Below are positions 27,945 through 36,699 of a stretch of 64,000 nucleotides of DNA, one piece after another. The first letter of the stretch is position 1. The number at the start of each line of letters is the position of its first letter. The stretch is from Sphingobium jiangsuense. GTDB taxonomy: Bacteria > Pseudomonadota > Alphaproteobacteria > Sphingomonadales > Sphingomonadaceae. The stretch covers positions 62,001 through 126,000 of the forward strand of contig NZ_JACIDT010000007.1 in assembly GCF_014196495.1 (NCBI RefSeq). The letters are read 5' to 3'. Both the position numbers and the translations under genes were made by a program. The notes under the pieces were generated by a model. The model did no database searches. It had not been told where the DNA came from and worked only from the letters and a program-made list of their open reading frames with translations.

Positions 27945-30263
27945 TCAGAAATGGACGCGGAAGCGCGCGCCATAGGTGCGGGGCGGAGCGATATCCATCG
28001 CGTTGAAATTGGCGATGAACGGATATTGCTGCGTGCCGGTATAGACCGCCTTGTCGCCGATATTGCGCATGAACAGCTGAAGCGACCACGCATCGTCCGG
28101 CGCGCGATAGGTCAGGTTCGCGTTGAACAGCGCATAGGCCTCGCCCCGCGCATTCTGCGAGAATTCGGCGCTCAGCCAGCGCGCGGACGAGAAGCTCATG
28201 TCGGGGGAGAACTCGATTTCCCCGCCATTCGCCAGTTCGAACGTGTGGCTGTAGCTGACCGTGCCCGACCATTTCGGCGTGCGCGGCAGCTGGAAGCCAT
28301 CGCAGCTCACGTTCCAGAAGCCGACCTGCGCATTGCCGCCGGTGACCGGCGTCACCGCGCAGGTCGTCGTCGCGCCGGGGTTGCCCGCCGTGTAGCGGCG
28401 ATAGCTGAAGTCCTTGTACTTGCTCTTCACATATTCGACCGCGACCCGGAAATTGTCGAGCCGGGTAGGACGCAGCGTCAGGTCGACGCTCGCGCCCTTG
28501 GCGACCGCCTTGCCCGCGTTGAACAGCGAGGAAACCTGCGCGCCGCCGCGATCGAGCTGGGAGAAATTCTCCTGCCGGTCGCGATAGTCCATGTAGAAAA
28601 GCTCGGCATTCAGCTGCACCAGGCGGCCGAAGAAGCGGTTCTTCGATCCGATGGTGTAGGCGGTCACGTCCTCCGGCTTATAGGGGTCGATGTCCGCGTT
28701 GGACTGGCCGCCCGACTTGAAGCCGGTGACGACGCTGGCATAGAGCATGCTGTCGCGCGCGGCGTCGAATTCGACACCGACCTTGTAGTTGACGCGGTTG
28801 GCCGAATAGGTGCCCTGCACATAGGTGCCCGCCGCCGTCAATATCTCGCAGCTGCCGCCCGGACCGCTGCCGCCATTGGGGCAGGCGCTGCTGCCCGAAT
28901 GGGCGTAGCGGTGCGCGTCCACCTTCTTGGTTTCGTCGGTGTAGCGCAGGCCGCCGGTCACGCGGAAGAAATCGGTCAGCGAATAGGTCGCCTCGCCGAA
29001 CACCGCATAGGCGCGGGTGTTGAGATCGGCGATGAACGCCGTGTCGGATGCGCGGCCGATGCGCACTTCGTTGAAGCTGTCCTGATCCTCGTTGAAGAAA
29101 TAGCCGCCGATCACCCATTTCAGCGTGTCGGTGGCGTTGCCGAGGCGGACTTCCAGCGTCTGCGCGTCGGAGCTGGACGGCTTGCCGTCATAGGGGTTGA
29201 CCGTGGTGAAGCGCATCGCCGGGTAGGAATTGCTGGCGAGCACGACCCGCTGATAGGCCGGGATGACGGTCAGCGTGGCGGGCCCCAGATCCCAGTCGAG
29301 ATGCGCGTTGACGCCCCATACGTCGACATCCTGATAGGCGGTGCTGGTGTCGATCGGGTAGATGCCCGGAGGCGCCGTGACCTGCGAGATCAGGCCGTTG
29401 AGCGTGTCGTTGATCGAGGTCCAGCGATCGCCGGGGATGATCGGGCCGGCGTTGACCAGGCCGGGCGCGACCGGCGCGGTGCGTTCATAGACCACCTTGC
29501 CGGGGCCCTTGCCGCCCAGATGCTGGTAATTGAGGCCGAAGCGGATGGTGACGTCCTCATTCGGCTCCGCCTTGAGCTGGAGGCGGAAGGAATGATGCTT
29601 GTCGTCATCGGTGCCGTCGCTGATATAGCCGTCGCGCGACACGCCCTGGAAGGACGCGCGCAGCGCGACCTTCTCGCCGATCGGAACGTTGAGCGCGCCT
29701 TCCGCGCTGAAGCCGTTATAATTCTGGAAACCGGCGGACATATAGCCGCCGAACTCGCCCAGACGCGGCTGCACCGGAATGATGTTGAGCGCGCCGCCGG
29801 TGGCGTTGCGGCCGTAGAGCGTGCCCTGCGGCCCCTTCAGCACCTCGACCCGTTCCAGATCGAAGAAGGTGCCCGCGACATATTGGGTGCGCGCGGCGAA
29901 CACGCCGTCGAAATTCTGCGCGACCGCCGAGTTGCTGTAGGACGTGGTCGAAAAGTCGCCCGCGCCGCGGATGTAGATCTGGAGCGCGGTGCCGCCCTGC
30001 GTGATCTGCACGCCCGGCGCGATTCGCGCGATGTCGGTGGCCTGCGCCACGCCCGCCTTGGCCAGCGTGTCGGCGGACAGCACGTCCAGCGAGAGCGCGG
30101 CCTTTTGCGAGCTTTCCTGACGGAACTGCGCGGTGACGACGATATCCTGCACATCGCCCTGGTCGGCGGGCGCGGCGCCTTCCTGCGCCTGCGCGGCGGC
30201 GGGCATCATCGCAACCGCCGAAACCCCGATCAGAAACTGTGCCAAACCAAGCTTGGAACGCAT
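27945..30263 (-). CDS. TonB-dependent outer-membrane receptor
   Basis: This is a 772-residue protein. The signal peptide (~1-27, ending AAAQAQ) is followed by the plug domain (DIVVTAQFRQESSQKAALSLDVLSA...IARIAPGVQITQGG, then LYGRNATGGALNIIP) and a 22-strand barrel ending in the aromatic YGARFRVHF. It imports a ligand across the outer membrane using TonB/ExbBD energy. The start MRSKLGLAQFLIG is chosen for its GGGGAGGAATTC ribosome-binding site and intact signal peptide; the frame is open 111 bp upstream. Tandem operators lie 60 bp before it. In Sphingomonadales such receptors often serve aromatic dimer or oligomer uptake, which fits the island. Confidence 0.93.
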   Translation of the reverse strand: MRSKLGLAQFLIGVSAVAMMPAAAQAQEGAAPADQGDVQDIVVTAQFRQESSQKAALSLDVLSADTLAKAGVAQATDIARIAPGVQITQGGTALQIYIRGAGDFSTTSYSNSAVAQNFDGVFAARTQYVAGTFFDLERVEVLKGPQGTLYGRNATGGALNIIPVQPRLGEFGGYMSAGFQNYNGFSAEGALNVPIGEKVALRASFQGVSRDGYISDGTDDDKHHSFRLQLKAEPNEDVTIRFGLNYQHLGGKGPGKVVYERTAPVAPGLVNAGPIIPGDRWTSINDTLNGLISQVTAPPGIYPIDTSTAYQDVDVWGVNAHLDWDLGPATLTVIPAYQRVVLASNSYPAMRFTTVNPYDGKPSSSDAQTLEVRLGNATDTLKWVIGGYFFNEDQDSFNEVRIGRASDTAFIADLNTRAYAVFGEATYSLTDFFRVTGGLRYTDETKKVDAHRYAHSGSSACPNGGSGPGGSCEILTAAGTYVQGTYSANRVNYKVGVEFDAARDSMLYASVVTGFKSGGQSNADIDPYKPEDVTAYTIGSKNRFFGRLVQLNAELFYMDYRDRQENFSQLDRGGAQVSSLFNAGKAVAKGASVDLTLRPTRLDNFRVAVEYVKSKYKDFSYRRYTAGNPGATTTCAVTPVTGGNAQVGFWNVSCDGFQLPRTPKWSGTVSYSHTFELANGGEIEFSPDMSFSSARWLSAEFSQNARGEAYALFNANLTYRAPDDAWSLQLFMRNIGDKAVYTGTQQYPFIANFNAMDIAPPRTYGARFRVHF

Positions 30264-30322
30264 GAATTCCTCCCCAAAAACCCGAATAAATCCCACCGTT
30301 GCGGGAATCCCACTTTGCATTC

Positions 30323-30359
30323 GTTCTTTCATACAGAACGATGTTCTTCTAATTGCAAT
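30323..30359 (+). promoter_or_regulatory. Island operator pair, sites 4a and 4b
   Basis: GTTCTTTCATACAGAAC (30323-30339) is a perfect 5-bp inverted repeat. Three bases later comes GTTCTTCTAATTGCAAT (30343-30359), whose right half is degenerate. The period is again 20 bp. It lies 60 bp upstream of the TonB receptor start, in a 320-bp divergent promoter region shared with the dioxygenase gene. Confidence 0.68.
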
Positions 30360-30506
30360 GACCCGCAATGTCAATCAGGCTGGCATTCCGATCGTCATCC
30401 TATTGAAACTGCTGTTGAATTTCGATCATCCGATGATTTTCGCCATGGTTCTTCCCATATTCCTGCTGGAGAAGCTGGACTTTTGCGTCGAATAATATAG
30501 AATACC

Positions 30507-30523
30507 GTTCTGTAATATAGAAC
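30507..30523 (+). promoter_or_regulatory. Island operator, site 5 (GTTCTGTAATATAGAAC)
   Basis: A perfect 5-bp inverted repeat with 7-bp AT-rich spacer, preceded three bases earlier by an extra AGAAT half-site (30499-30503). It lies 60 bp before the chosen ATG of the lignostilbene-type dioxygenase gene. Confidence 0.68.
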
Positions 30524-30583
30524 ACCACCCGCATGAAGCGCCGTCATCCGGCGGCGACCGATGCAGGGCATCAGGAGACAGGC

Positions 30584-32059
30584 ATGACGACTTTCCCCGA
30601 TACCCCCGCCTTCACCGGCTTCAACACGCCTTCCCGCGTCGAGGCCGATGTGCAGGACCTCAACGTGGTGGGCGAGATTCCGAAGGAAATGCACGGCGCC
30701 TTCTATCGCGTTCAGCCAGAGCACCAATATCCGCCGAAGCTGGGCGACGATATCGCCTTCAACGGCGACGGCATGATCTCCATGTTCCGGTTCAGGGACG
30801 GGCGCGTCGATTTCACCCAGCGCTGGGCCAAGACCGACAAGTGGAAGCTGGAAAACGCCGCCGGAAAGGCGCTGTTCGGCGCCTATCGCAATCCGCTGAC
30901 CGACGACGACTCGGTGAAGGGCAAGATTCGCGGCACCGCGAACACCAACGCCTACATCCACGGCGGACGCCTCTATGCGCTGAAGGAGGACAGCCCGGCG
31001 CTGGTGATGGACCCGGTGACGCTCGAAACGCGGGGCTACACCGATTTCGACGGCAAGATGAAGGGCGAGACCTTCACCGCGCACCCCAAGACCGATCCGG
31101 CGACCGGCAATCTCTGCGGCTTCGGCTATGCGTCCAAGGGCATATTGACCCGCGACATGACCTATTACGAGATCAGCCCCGAAGGCGAGCTGCTCTACGA
31201 TGTGTGGTTCGAAACGCCCTATTATTGCATGATGCACGATTTCGCGATCACGCCCGATTATGCGCTGTTCTCGGTCATGCCGATGACGAGCAGCTGGGAA
31301 AGGCTGGAGGCGGGCAAGCCGCATTTCGGCTTCGATACCTCGCTGCCCACCTATCTGGCGGTGATGCCGCGCAAGCCCGGCACCACGGCGGACGACATAC
31401 GCTGGTTCAAGGGCGGCAACTGCTTCACCGCGCATGTGATGAACGCGCATCAGGACGGGTCGAAGCTGGTGCTCGACCTGCCGGTCGCGGCCAACAACAT
31501 GATGCCCTTCTTCCCCGACATCAACGACGCGCCGTTCGATCCGGTCGCGGGCAGCACCTATCTCACCCGCTGGACCGTCGACCTCAACCAGAATGAGGAG
31601 GAATATCGTTCCGAGCGCCTGTCGGACATGATCGGCGAATTCCCGCGCATCGACGACCGCTTCGCCGGAACCAGGAACCGCTATGGCTGGATGGTCGTGA
31701 TCGATCCATCGCAGCCGGTCGAGCTGAAGGGCGGCAGCGCGGGCGGCTGGGTGATGAACACGCTGGGCTTCGTCGACCTCGAAACCGGCGAGGAGCAGAA
31801 ATGGTGGGCCGGGCCGGTGTCGAGCATCCAGGAACCCTGTTTCGTGCCGCGGTCGCCCGATGCGGCGGAAGGCGACGGCTGGATCGTCATGGTCTGCAAC
31901 CGCCTCGAAACGCGCAGCAGCGACCTGCTGATCTTCGAGGCGACCAACATCGCCAAGGGGCCGATCGCGACCATCAACATCCCGGTGCGCCTGCGCTTCG
32001 GCCTGCACGGCAACTGGGCCGACGCGTCGCAGATCAAGGCGCTCGATCAGGCGGCCTGA
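30584..32059 (+). CDS. Lignostilbene-alpha,beta-dioxygenase-like carotenoid oxygenase family enzyme
   Basis: This is a 491-residue non-haem iron dioxygenase that should cleave the central double bond of 4-hydroxystilbenes to two aldehydes. Iron ligands are visible at His167 (TAHPKT), His218 (CMMHDF), His284 (FTAHVM) and a C-terminal His in FGLHGNWAD. With the start MTTFPDTPAF (AGGAGA ribosome site), Phe59, Tyr101 and Lys134 fall exactly where characterised bacterial lignostilbene dioxygenases have the residues that hold the substrate phenol. The frame is open 51 bp upstream. A strong terminator follows at 32077. Product aldehydes could feed the two island aldehyde dehydrogenases. Confidence 0.93.
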   Translation: MTTFPDTPAFTGFNTPSRVEADVQDLNVVGEIPKEMHGAFYRVQPEHQYPPKLGDDIAFNGDGMISMFRFRDGRVDFTQRWAKTDKWKLENAAGKALFGAYRNPLTDDDSVKGKIRGTANTNAYIHGGRLYALKEDSPALVMDPVTLETRGYTDFDGKMKGETFTAHPKTDPATGNLCGFGYASKGILTRDMTYYEISPEGELLYDVWFETPYYCMMHDFAITPDYALFSVMPMTSSWERLEAGKPHFGFDTSLPTYLAVMPRKPGTTADDIRWFKGGNCFTAHVMNAHQDGSKLVLDLPVAANNMMPFFPDINDAPFDPVAGSTYLTRWTVDLNQNEEEYRSERLSDMIGEFPRIDDRFAGTRNRYGWMVVIDPSQPVELKGGSAGGWVMNTLGFVDLETGEEQKWWAGPVSSIQEPCFVPRSPDAAEGDGWIVMVCNRLETRSSDLLIFEATNIAKGPIATINIPVRLRFGLHGNWADASQIKALDQAA

Positions 32060-32076
32060 TCGGGGAGAGAATGAGG

Positions 32077-32117
32077 AAGGCCGGGTTGGGGACCGCCCCT
32101 GCCCGGCCTTTGTTTTT
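32077..32117 (+). terminator. Rho-independent terminator after the stilbene dioxygenase gene
   Basis: An inverted repeat AAGGCCGGG ... CCCGGCCTT is followed by TGTTTTT, starting 18 bp after the stop codon. Confidence 0.8.
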
Positions 32118-32144
32118 GGCGGTTATAGGGTGGCTTTTGGGCCA

Positions 32145-32268
32145 GATGGCGGACCTTAGCCTTCATCGTCACCCTGAACTCGGTTCAGGGTCCATTTCAC
32201 CGGATTGAGCGGAGGAGTGTGGGGCTTGATGGATGCTGAAACAAGTTCAGCATGACGACTGGGTTATG
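32145..32268. repeat. REP-like intergenic repeat, copy A
   Basis: This ~124-bp element contains two hairpins, CCCTGAAC-N3-GTTCAGGG-type and ATGCTGAA-N4-TTCAGCAT-type. It is about 80 percent identical to copy B at 44498-44620. Both follow directly after an intrinsic terminator in a convergent intergenic region. It resembles the paired REP elements scattered through sphingomonad genomes. No transposase is nearby. Confidence 0.75.
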
Positions 32269-32305
32269 GCAGCCAACCATCCCTAACCGGCCCCGCAAAC
32301 CCCCG

Positions 32306-32968
32306 TTATCGCCCCGTCAATCCATCGCTGACGAAATCGGCGAGAATGTCCGCCGCCTGGTTCCAGTCCAGCGCGTCGAGGTCGAAGTTCATCGCGCTCG
32401 CCAGCCGGCCCGCCTGCGTCTGCGGATAGAGATAGACGCCCAGCACCACGTTCATCGCGAGGAAGAAGCGCTGTTCGTCCATGCCGGGCAGCGCCCGCCG
32501 CAGCAGCGCCGTGACGCGCGAGCGCACCGGCGTCACCAGCGAGCGGGCGATCCCCTTCGCCTCTTCCGATGGATCGGTGAGCGCAAGGCAATAGATCTGG
32601 TGGCTCTTGCGGGTATCGCCGTCGCCGGCGCTCTTGCCCATGGCGGAGCTGAAAAAAGCCCTGACGATCGACCGGACGCTCAGGTCGCCGGTCCGTTCCA
32701 GTTCGTCGAAACGGTCGTTCTGCAAGCGGTGGACCGGATCGAAATGGCGCCGGAACACCTCCTCGAACAGGTGGCGCTTGCTGGTCCAGTTGCGGCTCAG
32801 CGAGGCGAGGCTGGTGCCCGCCTGCGCCGCGACCGCCCGGATGGTGCAGCGGTCATAGCCATGGGCGATGAACTGGTCGTCCGCCGCCTGGAGGAAGCGA
32901 TCGCGGCTGGAACCGGCGCCCGTGCGCGCGGCCTTGTCCTTCTCCGCCGCTGCGGGCGCGTCAGCCAT
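32306..32968 (-). CDS. TetR-family transcriptional regulator
   Basis: This is a 220-residue regulator with an N-terminal TetR helix-turn-helix (RDRFLQAADDQFIAHGYDRCTIRAVAAQAGTSLASLSRNWTSKRHLFEEVF) and an all-helical C-terminal ligand domain. The start MADAPAAAEKDK overlaps the flavin reductase gene by eight bases; the frame continues upstream. It is the last gene of the HpaB-like/flavin reductase operon, so it is probably controlled with the enzymes. It may tune that operon or be a second candidate for the island operator, though its own promoter is the shared site 6. Confidence 0.9.
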   Translation of the reverse strand: MADAPAAAEKDKAARTGAGSSRDRFLQAADDQFIAHGYDRCTIRAVAAQAGTSLASLSRNWTSKRHLFEEVFRRHFDPVHRLQNDRFDELERTGDLSVRSIVRAFFSSAMGKSAGDGDTRKSHQIYCLALTDPSEEAKGIARSLVTPVRSRVTALLRRALPGMDEQRFFLAMNVVLGVYLYPQTQAGRLASAMNFDLDALDWNQAADILADFVSDGLTGR

Positions 32969-33467
32969 CGAAGCTGATCCGGCCATAGCGGCCGTCGACA
33001 TAAGCCAGCGGCGCGCGGCTCTCGCCCAGCACCACCTTTTCCACCACGCCCCTGATAATCATGTGACTGCCAAACGGCTCCGCCTGATCGATATGACAGA
33101 GGATGTTTGCCACAGCGGACGGGATGATGGGAAGCCCCCCTTCGTCCCTCTCCCAGCCGATGGCGGAAAAACGCTCGTCGGCCGGGGCGAAGACGAAGGC
33201 GTGGCAGGCCGCCGCATCCTCCCACGCCATGATGTTGACCGAAAAGCGGCCACGCGCGACCAGCGGCTCGCACAGCGAGGCGCTGCGGTTCACCGCCAGC
33301 AGCAGCGAGGGCGGCTCCATGCTCAGCGACATGAACGCCGTCATCGCGATGCCGCGCGGGCGACCTTCCCCGTCGCTGGTGGCGACGATGGCGACGCCGC
33401 TCGCCAGCCGCCGCATCGCCCCGCGAAAGGCCAGGTCGAGCGGCGGCGGACCGGGAACGGTGGTCAT
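32961..33467 (-). CDS. Flavin reductase (HpaC-like)
   Basis: This is a 168-residue protein of the flavin_Reduct family with the split-barrel FMN-binding fold: FRGAMRRLASGVAIVATSDGEGRPRGIAMTAFMSLSMEPPSLLLAVNRSA near the N-terminus and an HxxxxG-like segment later. It should supply reduced FAD to the HpaB-like oxygenase encoded 10 bp upstream. Together they form a two-component phenol hydroxylase. Confidence 0.9.
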   Translation of the reverse strand: MTTVPGPPPLDLAFRGAMRRLASGVAIVATSDGEGRPRGIAMTAFMSLSMEPPSLLLAVNRSASLCEPLVARGRFSVNIMAWEDAAACHAFVFAPADERFSAIGWERDEGGLPIIPSAVANILCHIDQAEPFGSHMIIRGVVEKVVLGESRAPLAYVDGRYGRISFDG

Positions 33468-33477
33468 TCCCCGCCCC

Positions 33478-34926
33478 TTATTCGGGGATGATGCCGGATT
33501 TCTGCATGAACTCGCGCACCTGCCCCCATTCGCCGTCGCGGCGCGCGACCATATGGTCGCCGATGCGGGCGCGGGTCTGGCTGGTGAGATAGAACATCTC
33601 GTAAAGCTCGATGCGGCTGCCGAGCGCGGACCCGGCGAAATCCCACGCCGTGCGCATGATCCGCGCGCGCTCCTCGGCGGGCATGCCGTTGGAGCCGGGC
33701 AGATATTTGCGCAGCAGGTCGCCGATCTCCGGATTGTCGAACAGCTCCAGCGACGGTGTCGCCAGCAGGTTGTGCGAGCCGATCGCGCGGATGATCTGGT
33801 TCACGCGCGTCATCCAGCCCGGCATCACGCAACGCAGCACCGAAATGTCGCGATGGGGGAACACGGCGCCCGCGCCCCAGTCATGCGCGCGGTCCTCGGC
33901 GGCGTGGATCACCGAGCGGGTGAGCGAGAGATAGGAGTGGATCTCGCCCAGCATCTCGCCCACGTCCGGGCGGCCATGGCTGTTGGTGACGGTGGCGATG
34001 CTGGAGCACAGGTCATAGGCGAATTCCAGCTTCACCATCGCGCGGATCGCCGTCTGTTGCAGCGTGTTGCCCGGCGACACGCCCTGATTGAGCGTATTGT
34101 AGACATTGAGGTCGCCTTCGCAGAACACGCGCTCATAGGGCACTTCCACATCGTCGAAGATCACGAACGCGTCCTGCTCGTCGAAGCGGGAGGAGAAAGG
34201 CGCGTCGGCGACGCTGAGGTCGCGGCCATAATGGTCGCGGCAAATCTGGATGACGCCCTTGGTGTTGACCGGGATCGAGAAGATCAGCGCATATTGCTCC
34301 GCCCCCGACGGGATCGGCGCGGACGAATAGACATAGAGCTCGTCGGCGAGCGGGCCGAGCGTCGCCAGCACCTTGCCGCCGCGCACGATGATGCCGTTCT
34401 CGTTGCGACCGACGACGCGCAGCGTCAGGTCGGAATTCATGCCCGCCAGATCGCCCACGCCCTTGTCGATATTCGCATGGACGATGGTGTGGGTCATCGA
34501 CAGATCGCCCTCGATCACTTCGCGATGGAATTTGCTCAGGCGCTCATGCCCCTCCGGCTTGCCCCGCGCCCAGATATCGCTGCGCGCGGTGTGGCCGGAC
34601 AGCACGACGTTCACATAATCGGGCGTGCGGCCGAGCATGCCGTAGGAATAGCGCGACAGCCGCTCCAGCCCGCGATGGCGGATCTGCAAATCCTCCTTCG
34701 ACTTGGGGAGCATCAGGCTGACGTTCATCTTCTCGCCGGGGCGTTCGGGATCGTCGACCAGGCACTCGTCGGCATATTGGTGCTGCCAGTCGAAATAGCC
34801 GGCCATGCCGTCCACCGAACCGGCCAGCAACGGGTCCTCCGCAACAGCGACCTTCCTGTTGCCCAGCCAGACGATGCGATCGTCCTTCAGCCCGGCCTTA
34901 TATTGCTCTCCAGTACGTGCGGTCAT
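33478..34926 (-). CDS. HpaB-family flavin-dependent phenol hydroxylase (oxygenase component)
   Basis: This is a 482-residue protein of the 4-hydroxyphenylacetate 3-monooxygenase large-component family (acyl-CoA dehydrogenase-like fold). Characteristic segments are the N-terminal TGEQYKAGLKDDR.VWL and later FDDVEVPYERVF, with the C-terminal helical bundle SALGSRIELYEMFYLTSQ. It uses FADH2 from the neighbouring reductase to ortho-hydroxylate a phenol to a catechol. The start MTARTGEQYK follows TTGGAGGG; the frame is open 114 bp upstream through the operator, which would be impossible as coding sequence. The natural substrate may be a p-substituted phenol released by the stilbene dioxygenase. 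Confidence 0.92.
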   Translation of the reverse strand: MTARTGEQYKAGLKDDRIVWLGNRKVAVAEDPLLAGSVDGMAGYFDWQHQYADECLVDDPERPGEKMNVSLMLPKSKEDLQIRHRGLERLSRYSYGMLGRTPDYVNVVLSGHTARSDIWARGKPEGHERLSKFHREVIEGDLSMTHTIVHANIDKGVGDLAGMNSDLTLRVVGRNENGIIVRGGKVLATLGPLADELYVYSSAPIPSGAEQYALIFSIPVNTKGVIQICRDHYGRDLSVADAPFSSRFDEQDAFVIFDDVEVPYERVFCEGDLNVYNTLNQGVSPGNTLQQTAIRAMVKLEFAYDLCSSIATVTNSHGRPDVGEMLGEIHSYLSLTRSVIHAAEDRAHDWGAGAVFPHRDISVLRCVMPGWMTRVNQIIRAIGSHNLLATPSLELFDNPEIGDLLRKYLPGSNGMPAEERARIMRTAWDFAGSALGSRIELYEMFYLTSQTRARIGDHMVARRDGEWGQVREFMQKSGIIPE

Positions 34927-34998
34927 TGTCAATCCCTCCAAGACATGAAAACATCTGTATTCACACGGAGGTCGATTCGCAATATAAAATGCAACATC

Positions 34999-35015
34999 GT
35001 TCTGTCTAAAAGAAT
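34999..35015 (+). promoter_or_regulatory. Island operator, site 6 (GTTCTGTCTAAAAGAAT)
   Basis: It lies in the 103-bp gap between the divergent HpaB-like and VAO-type genes, with a GCAAC half-site three bases to the left. It is only 15 bp from the VAO-type ATG and 73 bp from the HpaB-like ATG, so one site could control both directions. Confidence 0.68.
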
Positions 35016-35029
35016 TATAGGGGATAGCC

Positions 35030-36589
35030 ATGTCTGACAAGGATGCCGGTTTTCACGCGACGGCGCGGCGGTTCACGGCGCTGCTCGGCGCCGATGCGGT
35101 GCATGTTGAAGGCGCGTATTTCGATGAGTTCCGCGATCCGTTCGAAGGCCCCGCCGCGACCGGGCACCGCCCTTCCCTCGTGCTGCAACCCGACAGCGTG
35201 GAGCAGGTGCAGGCCGCCGTGCGGGCGGCGGCGGAACTGGGCGTGCATCTGTGGACATCCTCGATGGGGCGCAATTTCGGCTATGGCGGATCGGCTCCGG
35301 TCGAAAATGGCGCGGTCGTCCTCAACCTGCGGCGGATGAACCGGATCCTCGACATCGATGCGCGGCAGGGCTTCGCGCTGCTGGAACCGGGCGTGACCTT
35401 CCACCAGCTCTACGAAGCCCTGCGGCGGGAGGATATTCCGCTGATGATGTCGGTGCCCGACCTCGGCTGGGGCAGCATGATCGGCAATGCGCTGGAACAT
35501 GGCTATGGCTATGGCGTGCTGGGCGACCACGCCTCCGCGCTGTGCGGGCTGGAGGTGGTGCTGGCCGACGGCGAGCTGCTGCGCACCGGACAGGGCGCGA
35601 TCACCGGCAGCCCGCTCTGGTCCTGCCACCGCCGCGGCTTCGGCCCGGCGCTCGACGATCTGTTCAAGCAATCGGGCTTCGGCATCGTCACCAAGGCGGG
35701 CGTCTGGCTGATGCCCCGGCCGGAGGTGATCATGACCGGCACCATCCGCTGCCAGGGCGAGCAGGATATCGTGCCGATGATCGACATGGTCCGCCCGCTG
35801 CTGCGCGAGGATATCGTGCAGGGCGTGCCGATGATCGTCGGCACCCCCGCCCCCACGGACGACGAGGCGGAGGATGCGGGGCAGGCGCCCTTCACGCTGC
35901 GCAACCTGCGGCAGGTGCTGCGGCCGGGCCGGTGGAACATGCGGCTGGGCCTTTACGGGCGGCGCGAGATGGTGGCGACGCGGCTCGCGCTGCTGGAACG
36001 CGCCGTCGCTGCCCTGCCCGGCGCGGAGCTGGAGATGCGCAGCTATGCGGGCGACGCCGGACCGGACGAGGTGGAGCCGCGCGACCTCATTTCCGCCGGT
36101 ATTCCCAATATGGTGCTGCTCGACCGGCTGAAGGCGGTGTTCGGCGACAGCCTCGGCCATATGGATTTCTCTCCCGTCCTGCCCTTCACCGGCGAGGCCG
36201 CGCTGCGGGCGGAACGGACGGTGCGGGCGATCACGGCGCGCCATGGGCTGATCGGCCCCTTCGGCCTGTTGCTGGGCAGCCGCTCGATGGTGAGCGCCAG
36301 CATGATCCTGTTCGACGCCAGCGACGCCGCCCGCGTCGCCGCCGCGCGCGAGGCGGTGCGGGAACTGTACGACGAGGCCGCGACATGGGGCTGCGCGCCC
36401 TATCGCGCCCATGTCTCGCTGGTCGATCATGTCGCGGCGAAGTTCGACTTCAACGATCATGCGCTGGGCCGGACCTACAGCCGGATCAGGGACGCGCTGG
36501 ACCCGGCGGGCCTGCTGTCGCCGGGCAATCATGGCATCTGGCCGTCACGCCGCAGCCAGTCGATTGACAGGCAAGATCATGTCAAATAA
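35030..36589 (+). CDS. VAO/4-cresol-dehydrogenase family flavoprotein (first paralogue)
   Basis: This is a 519-residue FAD oxidase or dehydrogenase of the vanillyl-alcohol oxidase family. The PCMH FAD-binding domain carries MGRNFGYGGSAPVENGAVVLNLRRMNRIL and LEPGVTFHQLYEALR; the C-terminal cap ends in DPAGLLSPGNHGIW. These enzymes oxidise the benzylic carbon of p-substituted phenols (p-cresol, vanillyl alcohol, 4-alkyl or allyl phenols). No cytochrome gene follows, so O2 or a shared cytochrome could be the electron acceptor. It is divergent from the HpaB-like operon across operator 6. It is clearly a distant paralogue of the protein at 38824. Confidence 0.88.
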   Translation: MSDKDAGFHATARRFTALLGADAVHVEGAYFDEFRDPFEGPAATGHRPSLVLQPDSVEQVQAAVRAAAELGVHLWTSSMGRNFGYGGSAPVENGAVVLNLRRMNRILDIDARQGFALLEPGVTFHQLYEALRREDIPLMMSVPDLGWGSMIGNALEHGYGYGVLGDHASALCGLEVVLADGELLRTGQGAITGSPLWSCHRRGFGPALDDLFKQSGFGIVTKAGVWLMPRPEVIMTGTIRCQGEQDIVPMIDMVRPLLREDIVQGVPMIVGTPAPTDDEAEDAGQAPFTLRNLRQVLRPGRWNMRLGLYGRREMVATRLALLERAVAALPGAELEMRSYAGDAGPDEVEPRDLISAGIPNMVLLDRLKAVFGDSLGHMDFSPVLPFTGEAALRAERTVRAITARHGLIGPFGLLLGSRSMVSASMILFDASDAARVAAAREAVRELYDEAATWGCAPYRAHVSLVDHVAAKFDFNDHALGRTYSRIRDALDPAGLLSPGNHGIWPSRRSQSIDRQDHVK

Positions 36590-36598
36590 AAGAACATC

Positions 36599-36615
36599 GT
36601 TCTATTCAAAAGAAT
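36599..36615 (+). promoter_or_regulatory. Island operator, site 7 (GTTCTATTCAAAAGAAT)
   Basis: It lies 10 bp after the first VAO-type gene and 84 bp before the MFS transporter, with a perfect AGAAC half-site three bases to the left (36591-36595). It marks a separate promoter for the transporter pair. Confidence 0.68.
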
Positions 36616-36699
36616 GGCCTTCCGACTCCATACCGGGCCGGGCCAGTGGGAAAAATCCGGGGCCGGGCGGCCCTTGCCGAGATGAATGAGGAGAAGGCT

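Noticed and set aside
27765..30500. A 911-codon open frame on the plus strand, antisense to the TonB receptor gene
   Set aside because: The minus-strand frame encodes a full TonB receptor with signal peptide, plug and C-terminal Phe. The antisense frame has Arg/Ala/Gly-rich noise typical of GC-rich shadow frames and no domain.
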